Notes under the pieces: generated by a model
Told to the model about the DNA's origin: nothing
Seen by the model: the letters and a program-made list of their open reading frames with translations, nothing else
Database searches by the model: none
Translations under genes and position numbers: made by a program
NCBI RefSeq assembly: GCF_029868855.1
Contig: NZ_JARWOV010000107.1
Span: 1-33,042, forward strand
DNA length: 33,042 bases
Direction of reading: 5' to 3'
From: Nocardia carnea
GTDB lineage: Bacteria; Actinomycetota; Actinomycetes; Mycobacteriales; Mycobacteriaceae
Shown here: piece by piece, positions 10,468-16,943 of the stretch
Layout: the number at the start of each line of letters is the position of its first letter
How positions within the stretch are numbered: the first letter of the stretch is position 1

Positions 10468-11487
10468 CTACCTCGCGCCGTGTCGTGCGGGTACTTCCTC
10501 GGCGGGAAGCGGCGGGGGTGGCGGGGTGCCGTCGCCGAAGGGGCGTCCGCCGAGGGCCTCGCGGCCGTGCGGGGACAGCCAGTCGGACAGTTCCGGTCCC
10601 TTCGGCACGATCTGCGTGGGGTTGATATCCGTATGGACCTTGTAATAGTGGTCTTTGATCTGCGTGAAGTCGACCGTGTCGCCGAATCCGGGGGTCTGGA
10701 ACAGGTCTCGGGCGTATGCCCACAGAACCGGCATCTCGGTGAGTTTGCTCCGGTTGCATTTGAAGTGGCCGTGGTACACGGGGTCGAAGCGGGCCAGGGT
10801 GGTGAACAGCCGGACATCTGCTTCGGTGATCGTGTCGCCCACCAGATAGCGCTGCCCGGACAGGCGGTCGCTGAGCCAGTCCAGTGCCGTGAACAGCCGA
10901 TCGTATGCGGCGTCGTAGGCGTCCTGGGCGCCGGCGAAACCGCAGCGGTACACCCCGTTGTTCACTTCGCGGAAGACCCGGGCGTTCACCTCGTCGATCT
11001 CGCCGCGCAACGGTTCGGGATACAGCTGTGGTGCACCGGCGCGGTGATGGGCGGTCCATTCCAGCGAGAAATCGAGGGTGATCTGCGCGTAATCGTTGGT
11101 GACCACCTGCCCGGTGGGTACGTCCACGATTGCCGGCACCGTGATCCCGCGCGGGTAGCCGGGGTATCGGGCCAGGTAGGCGTCGCGCAACCGGGGGATC
11201 CGCAGGACCGGGTCGAGGCCGCCGGGGTCGAGGTCGAAGGTCCAGCTCAGCTTGTCGTGGGTGGGTCCGCACAGGCCCAGCGAGATCGCCGATTCCAGGC
11301 CGAGAAGACGGCGCACGATCAGCGTCCGGTTCGCCCACGGGCAGGCCCGGGCGGCGACGAGCCGGTAGCGGCCCGGCTCCACCGGATACCCGTCGCGTCC
11401 GTCGGCGGTGATCCGAGTGGTGATGTAGTTGGTATCGCGCTTGAACTCACCCGGTTCGACGTAGCTGCCCTGTTCCGTTTCGGTCAT
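10468..11487 (-). CDS. Glutathionyl-hydroquinone reductase-like (Xi-class GST family) protein
   Basis: This 339-residue soluble enzyme belongs to the Xi-class glutathione transferase family, which reduces glutathionyl-hydroquinones. The N-terminal thioredoxin-like domain carries the redox motif ACPWANRT with Cys49, the position of the catalytic Cys in YqjG/EcM4-type enzymes. The C-terminal helical domain contains NNGVYRCGFA, YLVGDTITEADVRLF and YHGHFKCNR, all typical of the family. The last 25 residues are Pro-rich. Actinobacteria of this type make mycothiol rather than glutathione, so the true thiol partner may be mycothiol (inference). The frame stays open far upstream, but homology begins at the ATG at 11487. 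Its start diverges from the crotonase gene over 114 bp. The preceding bases carry little ribosome binding sequence. Confidence 0.93.
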   Translation of the reverse strand: MTETEQGSYVEPGEFKRDTNYITTRITADGRDGYPVEPGRYRLVAARACPWANRTLIVRRLLGLESAISLGLCGPTHDKLSWTFDLDPGGLDPVLRIPRLRDAYLARYPGYPRGITVPAIVDVPTGQVVTNDYAQITLDFSLEWTAHHRAGAPQLYPEPLRGEIDEVNARVFREVNNGVYRCGFAGAQDAYDAAYDRLFTALDWLSDRLSGQRYLVGDTITEADVRLFTTLARFDPVYHGHFKCNRSKLTEMPVLWAYARDLFQTPGFGDTVDFTQIKDHYYKVHTDINPTQIVPKGPELSDWLSPHGREALGGRPFGDGTPPPPPLPAEEVPARHGAR

Positions 11488-11589
11488 GTCCCCAGTCTGG
11501 CAGGACCGGCTCGTCAGCTCACGGTAAGAGCGAGTCAGGTCCCGGCGGCGGTAGCGGGAGCGTGACCACGTAGGCCCTCGCTCATACCT

Positions 11590-11595
11590 GATAAT
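11590..11595 (+). promoter_or_regulatory. Putative -10 element for a leaderless crotonase transcript
   Basis: GATAAT lies six bases before the ATG at 11602, and no purine-rich ribosome binding site precedes that ATG. This spacing would put the transcription start on the A of ATG, as in the leaderless genes common in actinobacteria. No good -35 box is visible. Confidence 0.45.
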
Positions 11596-11601
11596 CACAG
11601 C

Positions 11602-12396
11602 ATGAGCGCTACCAAACCCACTCGTCTGCAACGTTCGGTCACCACGGGCGGCGCCGAGGTCGCGACGCTGACGCTGGCGGCACCGCCGCTCAACCTGTTC
11701 GACAAGGCCATGTTCGACGCACTGGCCGGTGATATGGCCGAGCTCACCGCGCGGCCGCCGCGGGCTCTGCTCATCCGGGCCGAGGGAAAGGTGGTCTCCG
11801 GCGGTGTGGACGTGCACAGTTTCGACGGGCTGACCGCCGAACAGGGCGCGCAGCTGTGGCAGGACCTGTTCGACCGGATCAGCCATCCGATCGAGGCACT
11901 GCCCTGCCCGGTGGTGTTCGCGGCGCATGGGCTCACGCTCACCGCCGCCTTCGAGATCGCCCTGGCCTGTGATCTGATCCTGGCCGCGCCGAAGGCGAAG
12001 TTCGGGCTGGTGGAGATCGTGGTCGGGCTGACTCCGTCGATGGGCGGTCCGCAGCGGCTGGCGGAGCGGGCGGGGTCGGGCCGGGCGCGCGAACTGGTGA
12101 TGACCGGCGATCTGTACGACGCGGCCACCATGCTGGAGTGGGGAGTGGTGAACCAGATCCACGACGATGTGGAAACCGCCGCGGTGGCGCTCACCCATCG
12201 GCTGGCCGAAGGTCCGACGCGTGCGCACGCGGCCACCAAACGGATCGTGGAGGCGTGGCGTTCGGGCGGGGTCGGCCATGCGGATTCCGTGACACCCGAT
12301 GTCTCCGGCGAGTTGTTCGATACCGAGGATCTGCCACGTGCGGTACGCAGCTTTCTCGAGGTCGGCCCGGGTAAGGCCACTTATAGCGGTCGTTGA
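11602..12396 (+). CDS. Enoyl-CoA hydratase/isomerase (crotonase) family protein
   Basis: This 264-residue cytosolic protein has the crotonase fold, which acts on acyl-CoA thioesters. The two acid residues of classic hydratases are kept: Glu118 in AAFEIALACD and Glu138 in FGLVEIVVG, followed by the usual PSMGGPQRL. The first oxyanion-hole segment is changed to SGGVDVHSF (66-74). The normal Gly-Gly-Gly before the first Glu is replaced by Thr-Ala-Ala (114-116). It may therefore act on an unusual substrate or catalyse a different crotonase reaction. An AMP-binding protein gene starts 129 bp downstream on the same strand, and the two may be co-transcribed. Confidence 0.9.
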   Translation: MSATKPTRLQRSVTTGGAEVATLTLAAPPLNLFDKAMFDALAGDMAELTARPPRALLIRAEGKVVSGGVDVHSFDGLTAEQGAQLWQDLFDRISHPIEALPCPVVFAAHGLTLTAAFEIALACDLILAAPKAKFGLVEIVVGLTPSMGGPQRLAERAGSGRARELVMTGDLYDAATMLEWGVVNQIHDDVETAAVALTHRLAEGPTRAHAATKRIVEAWRSGGVGHADSVTPDVSGELFDTEDLPRAVRSFLEVGPGKATYSGR

Positions 12397-12469
12397 GTAG
12401 CGGGAGAATTGCCGGAAAACGCCCTCCGGATCTCGATTCGATTCGATTCGTCGACTCCGCTCCCATCTT

Positions 12470-12485
12470 TGTGATCTGGGTCATA
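12470..12485. promoter_or_regulatory. CRP/FNR-type operator candidate
   Basis: TGTGA-TCTGGG-TCATA matches the CRP-family half-sites TGTGA-N6-TCACA at nine of ten positions. A wider GTGA...TCAC pair lies at 12471-12492. It sits 41-56 bp upstream of the AMP-binding gene, in the 129-bp gap after the crotonase gene. A short (ATTCG)3 microrepeat lies just upstream at about 12436-12450. The call rests on pattern matching alone. Confidence 0.35.
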
Positions 12486-12525
12486 TAGTCACAGGTGCCT
12501 GACTGTTCGACTGTGCGGAGGTTCG

Positions 12526-13992
12526 ATGCAAGCCGGTACCACCACGACCATCGGGCCTGCTGCCGGTCCACTGCTCCGCACCGCCGGGCGACCGGCGGCG
12601 ACCCACGCGGCACCGGCTTCGGTCACCGGTGCGGAGCAGGGTGACCGGCCGCCGGAATCGCGACCCGAAGGTCTCGATGGCCCCGGCCTCCGGGCCGATT
12701 CCCCCGCGATCTCGCTGGTGGAGTTCCCGCTCACCGATACGGCTTCGGCGGCGCCGCTGTCCCGCGGCGCGGATGGCATCCTGCGGTACGGCAATCTGAG
12801 CCCGGCCCTGACCGAACTGCTCGACCTGCAGGTCCATGCGTTCGCCAATCGGGAGGCCGTGGTCGAGGTCGGCGGCGGCCGGCTCACCTACCGGGAACTC
12901 TGGCATTCCGCCTCGCGGGTGGCCGGCGGTTTGCAGGAGCACGGGATCGGCTACGGCGACCGGGTCGCGGTGCATATGCCGCCGGGCGTGCGCTGGGTGC
13001 AGGCGTTCCTGGGCGCGCTGCTCAGCGGCGCGGTGCCGGTACTGGTGCATCACGGTCTGCCGGGCGGGCTGGCCGAAAAGGTCATCGCCGACAGCGATGC
13101 CGATTTCGTCCTGGGTTCGGCGGAGCGCGGTTGCGGTGCGACCCGCGGCGGCGGGGCGTGGTCCGCCGACCTGCCCGACGGTGCGGCGTTCATCGACGAC
13201 GGTGCCGCACTCAACGATCTGGCGCTGCTCTGCTACACCGAGGGATCCGGCGCGAACGAGATGCCGACCGGTGTGGAACTGACCAACGAGAATCTGCTGT
13301 CGGCGATCAGATCGATGGTGGCGGCGCTCGATCTGCCCACCGACGGAATGCACAATCTGGTCCTCCAGCCGCTGGCCCACGCCGGTGGCTGTGTGGATCA
13401 GCTGCTGCCGACCTTCGCGGTCGGGGGCACGGTGGTGCTGGCGCAGGGTGGCGCGGGGGTCGCCCGGGCCATTGCCGGGGAAAGGGTCGACACGGTGGCG
13501 GCGAACACCCGTACCCTCGCCGGACTGCTCCCCGAGCTGGCGGCGGGCCGGGCCGGTGGGTTACCGACCGATCGGGTGGTCCGGATCAGTAGATCGGATC
13601 AGCGCATCCCCGCCGCCGGGAGCGCCGCTGCCGACGCTGCCGGCCCGGATTTCGCGGCGGAGTTGTGCCAGGTCTTCCCGTCTGCTCGGCAGTGGTCGGT
13701 ATGGGGTGCCACCGAGACCAGCGGTATCGGTCTCGCGTTCGGCCCCACCGCCGGTCCTGTCGGGGGTGTGGACCGAACGGTGCTGGGCTTTCCGTTCGGC
13801 GGCACCGAGCTGGCGCTGTGCGGTCCGCGGGCCGCCGCCGGTCACGGTGAGCTGCTGTGCCGCGGCCCCAATGTGTCGCGGCGGTACTGGAAAGATCCGC
13901 AGCGCACCGCCGACCGGTTCACCGGCACCTGGTTCCACACGGGCGATCAGGTGAGCATCGGCCGGGACGGGATGGTCTGCCGCAGTGCCTGA
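12526..13992 (+). CDS. AMP-binding (acyl-CoA synthetase-like) protein lacking the C-terminal domain
   Basis: This 488-residue protein has the large N-terminal domain of adenylate-forming enzymes. About 85 residues of Pro/Ala-rich sequence precede motif A1 (LTYREL at 120). Motif A3, the phosphate loop, reads YTEGSGANEMPTGVELTNEN (238-256): the SGTTG core is lost and Thr248 replaces the conserved Lys of PKGV. WGATETSG near 398 matches A5, GELLCRGPNVSRRYW matches A6, and WFHTGD (469-474) matches A7. The protein then ends 14 residues later. The hinge (A8) and the small domain with the catalytic Lys (A10), about 110 residues, are absent, and no continuation is seen in another frame. The ATG is supported by GGAGG five bases upstream. 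It is probably a non-adenylating paralogue, though a partner supplying the missing domain cannot be excluded. Confidence 0.88.
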   Translation: MQAGTTTTIGPAAGPLLRTAGRPAATHAAPASVTGAEQGDRPPESRPEGLDGPGLRADSPAISLVEFPLTDTASAAPLSRGADGILRYGNLSPALTELLDLQVHAFANREAVVEVGGGRLTYRELWHSASRVAGGLQEHGIGYGDRVAVHMPPGVRWVQAFLGALLSGAVPVLVHHGLPGGLAEKVIADSDADFVLGSAERGCGATRGGGAWSADLPDGAAFIDDGAALNDLALLCYTEGSGANEMPTGVELTNENLLSAIRSMVAALDLPTDGMHNLVLQPLAHAGGCVDQLLPTFAVGGTVVLAQGGAGVARAIAGERVDTVAANTRTLAGLLPELAAGRAGGLPTDRVVRISRSDQRIPAAGSAAADAAGPDFAAELCQVFPSARQWSVWGATETSGIGLAFGPTAGPVGGVDRTVLGFPFGGTELALCGPRAAAGHGELLCRGPNVSRRYWKDPQRTADRFTGTWFHTGDQVSIGRDGMVCRSA

Positions 13993-14016
13993 CCCCGGCA
14001 GTGCCCGGGATCAGGC
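13987..14016. terminator. Hairpin shared by two convergent gene ends
   Basis: GCCTGACCCCGG (13987-13998) pairs with CCGGGATCAGGC (14005-14016) as a 6-bp plus 5-bp stem with one C/A mismatch and a six-base loop. The stop codon of the AMP-binding gene (13990-13992) and that of the ptpB-like gene (14011-14013) both lie inside the stem. There is no T-tract, so a bidirectional terminator is an inference from position. Confidence 0.55.
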
Positions 14017-14769
14017 GACCAGCCGGTCGCGCAGCCGGTTCCGGAGATCCGCGGTGATACCCACCGCCCGCAGGTAGGAGTCGAAATCCCCGTGCAGTTC
14101 CGTGCCGGCTTCCAGGCCGGCGCGCAGGTATTCCTCGCGGACTTCGAGCACCGCCTGTGGCAGGTCGGCACCGAACTCGTCCTTCAACGAGGAGCGCAAT
14201 TCGGCCACAGCGTGGTTGCTGAGCAGGTAATCGGTGAGGATATCGGCTTCCGGGACGCCGACCGCCCGCAGCAGGGTGGCCACGGACCATCCGGTGCGGT
14301 CCTTGCCGGCCGCGCAATGCACCAGCACGGCGCCGCGATCGGCGACGATCGCTTCGGCGAGCGCCAGAATGGCGGTATGCGCCTCCGGACTGGCCGGAAA
14401 ATCCCGGTACACGTCCATCATGTAGGCCAGCGCCGCTCCGGGTGCGTCCTCGCGGCCGGCTGCTGCCTCGTGCGGTGGAGAGGTTGCCGTTTCACCGTGG
14501 AACGGGGTGATCCGCAACTGGATCTCCGGTGGGAGGTGATCGGCGCCCGCGCGCTCGATCTCCCGGTGTCCACGCAGATCGTGGACGGCGCCGACGCCGA
14601 GTTCGCGCAGAGTCGAATGGCCGGTGTCGTCGAGGCGGCTGAGCTGGGCCGATCGGAGTAGGACCCCGGGCCGGATGGTCCGGCCGCCGTGAACGGGGAG
14701 GCCGCCGAGGTCTCGGAAATTGAAGGTGCCGCTGATCCGTAGATGGTCGGCGAGGGGAGAGCTGGTCAC
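14011..14769 (-). CDS. ptpB: PtpB-like tyrosine/lipid phosphatase
   Basis: This 252-residue phosphatase carries the CX5R signature HCAAGKDRTG at 151-160 with nucleophile Cys152 and Arg158. The Lys inside the loop is typical of the MptpB class, which removes phosphate from phosphotyrosine, phosphoserine/threonine and phosphoinositides. The N-terminal FNFRDLGGLP (16-25) and the middle VYRDFP also fit that class. M. tuberculosis PtpB is secreted and acts on host lipids. Here no signal peptide is visible, so location is open. The GTG start at 14769 has a poor ribosome binding site. The gene converges on the AMP-binding gene and is divergent from the TetR-like gene. Confidence 0.9.
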   Translation of the reverse strand: MTSSPLADHLRISGTFNFRDLGGLPVHGGRTIRPGVLLRSAQLSRLDDTGHSTLRELGVGAVHDLRGHREIERAGADHLPPEIQLRITPFHGETATSPPHEAAAGREDAPGAALAYMMDVYRDFPASPEAHTAILALAEAIVADRGAVLVHCAAGKDRTGWSVATLLRAVGVPEADILTDYLLSNHAVAELRSSLKDEFGADLPQAVLEVREEYLRAGLEAGTELHGDFDSYLRAVGITADLRNRLRDRLVA

Positions 14770-15167
14770 CGAATCAGGCTAACCGGCAGGACAGAAATGG
14801 GAGCAGTGTGTGATCAGGCACAGCGATCGGGCAACACCGCGGCGTCGACGTAGACTTGCCGATGGCCTGTGCCCGGATGGTGGCAGGGCGGTGCCGGTAC
14901 CGAGAGCCCCAGGTCCCGGTTGTGAAAAGCCGCGGTTGCGGAGGGGTCACAAAACAGTCTTCGGGTACGGGTTTCCCCGTGTAGCTGTTCTCAAACCCCG
15001 AAAACGTTTCTAATATTGAGATGACGGATTGGTTGGGCGGTAACTTCCCGACCTTGCGCCTGCCGATCCGACCGGCCTCTTCGGCGCCGGTTTCGGTGCC
15101 GAAGTGTGCGATGTGTTTTGCGAGGGAGCTTGCGTTGGGCGTACGTGGAGAAATAGCGGAGGGTCGT
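14770..15167. promoter_or_regulatory. 398-bp divergent control region between ptpB and the TetR-like gene
   Basis: No convincing gene lies here. Visible elements are TTGTGA (14920-14925) and its inverted partner TCACAA (14947-14952) 21 bases apart, a small ACGGG-TTTC-CCCGT hairpin near 14966-14980, and a good plus-strand promoter (14988-15016). A 149-codon minus-strand frame crosses the region, but its composition is not protein-like. Confidence 0.5.
14988..15016 (+). promoter_or_regulatory. Sigma-70-type promoter for the TetR-like gene
   Basis: TTCTCA (14988-14993) and TAATAT (15011-15016) are separated by 17 bp; four of six and five of six bases match the consensus. Transcription would start near 15023, giving a leader of about 145 bases before the ATG at 15168. 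An ATG at 15021 lies too close to the -10 box and has no ribosome binding site. Confidence 0.5.
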
Positions 15168-15614
15168 ATGCGATCGGCCGTGCGTGAAGCGGTCGAAAAC
15201 GCCGACGCGGTGCTGGACATCACCGGTTTGCGGGCGTTGCGGGTGCTACTGCATGCGGGTTTCAGCGCCTACTGGCCGCTGGTGAAGTCCCGGCCGGTTC
15301 AGCAGATCCATGCGTACGAGAAGACGGTGCAGACGCTGTGCCGGCACTGGGATTCGCGGGTGGATTACATGCCTGACCCGGTGATATCCGAGCGACAGCG
15401 GACGCAGCAGCAGCATGTTGTGGAATGGCTCGAACTGTGTGCCCAGCGCTCCGGTACGCGCTGGATCGAGCCGGTCGATTCGGTGGCCGGGTATGTGATC
15501 ACCGTGGTTCAGGGGTCGGTACTGCGCTGGCTGGCCGATTGCGATGACGAGGCGATTCTGGTGGCCTTCGACGATCTGGTGTCGAATCTGATCACCCGCG
15601 CTGTCGACGCCTGA
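15168..15614 (+). CDS. TetR-type ligand-binding domain protein without a helix-turn-helix
   Basis: This 148-residue protein resembles only the C-terminal regulatory half of TetR-family repressors. GLRALRVLLHAGFSAYW and HAYEKTVQTLCRHW match the usual helices in which an aromatic residue and YE-type motif line the pocket. SVAGYVITVVQGSVLRWLAD followed by DDEAILVAFDDL matches the dimerisation helices. The ATG at 15168 is supported by GGAGGG four bases upstream. The frame stays open to 15021, but those 49 codons do not form a helix-turn-helix, and no decayed one is seen in the other frames. It may be a dimerisation partner, a ligand-binding antagonist of a full TetR protein, or a remnant under its own promoter. 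A PLP-enzyme gene starts 40 bp downstream and may be in the same transcript. Confidence 0.7.
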   Translation: MRSAVREAVENADAVLDITGLRALRVLLHAGFSAYWPLVKSRPVQQIHAYEKTVQTLCRHWDSRVDYMPDPVISERQRTQQQHVVEWLELCAQRSGTRWIEPVDSVAGYVITVVQGSVLRWLADCDDEAILVAFDDLVSNLITRAVDA

Positions 15615-15654
15615 TTCCCCGAAAAACTGGACGTATGACCAGTCCGGTGGTTGA

Positions 15655-16842
15655 GTGGGCGGCGTGAGCACGACCTCGCCGATTGCCCACTTACACGCCG
15701 CCACCGCAGACCTCGATCCGCCGCTGGCCGCGGTGGACCTGACCGTATTACGAGCCAATGCCGCCGACCTGGTCCGCCGGGCCGGCGGCCGGCCACTGCG
15801 GGTGGCCAGTAAATCGGTGCGTTGCCGGGCGGTTCTCGCGGAGGTGCTGGGTCCGGAACTGACCGCGGCGGGCGGTTTCGCCGGGATCATGTCGTACTCG
15901 CTGGCCGAGGCACTCTGGCTGGTCCGGTGCGGTGCCCGCGATGTTCTGCTCGGCTATCCCACCGCCGATCGTGTGGCACTCGCCGAGCTCGCCGGGGACA
16001 AGATCGCGCTCGAGGCGATCACCCTGATGGTCGACGACACCGCCCAGCTCGACCTGATCCGTGCCGCGCTGGGAAATACCGGCGTGGCGCCGCGGATCTG
16101 CCTGGACGTCGACGCTTCTCTGCGGATCGGTCCGCTGCACCTGGGGGTGCGTCGCTCGCCGGTGCGCACGCCCGAGCAGGCTGCCGCCCTTGCCGCGCGA
16201 GCCCGCGCCGACGGGTTCCGGGTGGTCGGGCTGATGACCTACGAGGCGCAGATCGCCGGGCTGCCGGATTCCTCGCTCGCGGTGCGACTGGTGAAGAAGG
16301 CCTCTGCCCGTGAGATCGAACGCCGCCGGGCCGCGGTGCTGGCGGCCGTGGTGGCGGTGACCGGTGAGCTGGAAATCGTGAACAGTGGGGGTACCGGATC
16401 CGTCGAGCTCAGTGCACAGGCGTCTGGGGTCACCGAGATCACCGCGGGCTCAGGGCTTTACGTACCGACCCTGTTCGACGACTATCGTTCGTTCCGGCCG
16501 CGGCCCGCTCTGTTTTTCGCGCTGCCGGTACTGCGTAGGCCCGCAGCCGATATCGCGACGGTTTTCGCCGGCGGGTATATCGCCTCCGGTCCGGCCGGGG
16601 CGAGCCGGGTGCCTGAACCGGTGTGGCCCAAAGGTTTGCGATTGCTGGGCACCGAGGGGGCGGGGGAAGTGCAGACACCGCTGTCGGGTGCGGCCGCGCC
16701 GGAGATCGGGGACCGGGTGTGGTTCCGTCATGCCAAGGCCGGTGAGCTGTGTGAACGGTTCGAGCGGTTGTATCTGGTCGACGGTGACGGAACCCGGGTG
16801 GAGGTGCCGACCTATCGCGGTGAAGGGAAATGCTTCGGGTGA
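15655..16842 (+). CDS. PLP-dependent amino acid deaminase/aldolase (D-threonine aldolase/D-serine dehydratase-like)
   Basis: This 395-residue enzyme has the alanine-racemase-like barrel followed by the D-serine dehydratase-like C-terminal domain. The PLP lysine is Lys53 in RVASKSVRC, at the end of the first barrel strand. LDVDASLRIG and NSGGTGSVE fit the later barrel strands that bind the phosphate. His359 and Cys366 in RHAKAGELCERF are the likely divalent-metal ligands of the C-terminal domain. The expected reaction is metal- and PLP-dependent cleavage or deamination of a beta-hydroxy D-amino acid; the true substrate is not known. The GTG at 15655 has GGTGG five bases before it; a second GTG at 15664 is a possible start. 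In other actinobacteria this family is often beside a sugar or alditol oxidase, which is not the case here. Confidence 0.87.
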   Translation: MGGVSTTSPIAHLHAATADLDPPLAAVDLTVLRANAADLVRRAGGRPLRVASKSVRCRAVLAEVLGPELTAAGGFAGIMSYSLAEALWLVRCGARDVLLGYPTADRVALAELAGDKIALEAITLMVDDTAQLDLIRAALGNTGVAPRICLDVDASLRIGPLHLGVRRSPVRTPEQAAALAARARADGFRVVGLMTYEAQIAGLPDSSLAVRLVKKASAREIERRRAAVLAAVVAVTGELEIVNSGGTGSVELSAQASGVTEITAGSGLYVPTLFDDYRSFRPRPALFFALPVLRRPAADIATVFAGGYIASGPAGASRVPEPVWPKGLRLLGTEGAGEVQTPLSGAAAPEIGDRVWFRHAKAGELCERFERLYLVDGDGTRVEVPTYRGEGKCFG

Positions 16843-16865
16843 GGCCGGCATAAATGTGGTGCTCG

Positions 16866-16935
16866 GCGAAAATATCGATTATCCGAATTCCCCCCGATTT
16901 CCGGACCGAATTCCTCGGGCCCCGCGGATTTTCGC
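16866..16935. repeat. Widely spaced inverted repeat between convergent genes
   Basis: GCGAAAAT (16866-16873) and ATTTTCGC (16928-16935) are perfect inverted arms 54 bases apart, in the AT-richer 101-bp gap between the deaminase/aldolase and the nuclease-helicase gene. CCGAATTCC is also repeated directly at about 16882 and 16908. It could help end both transcripts, but the loop is long for a terminator. Confidence 0.3.
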
Positions 16936-16943
16936 ATCACTGC

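Noticed and set aside
11488..12279. 264-codon upstream extension of the hydroquinone reductase-like gene
   Set aside because: The extension is antisense to the crotonase gene and does not resemble the family; homology starts at the ATG at 11487.
12434..12450. Tandem ATTCG microrepeat
   Set aside because: Only three copies; too short to support a regulatory or variable-repeat claim.
14774..15223. 149-codon minus-strand frame in the ptpB/TetR-like gap
   Set aside because: It is Ser/Thr/Pro/Arg-rich without a fold-like pattern, has no ribosome binding site, and overlaps a good plus-strand promoter and the start of the TetR-like gene.
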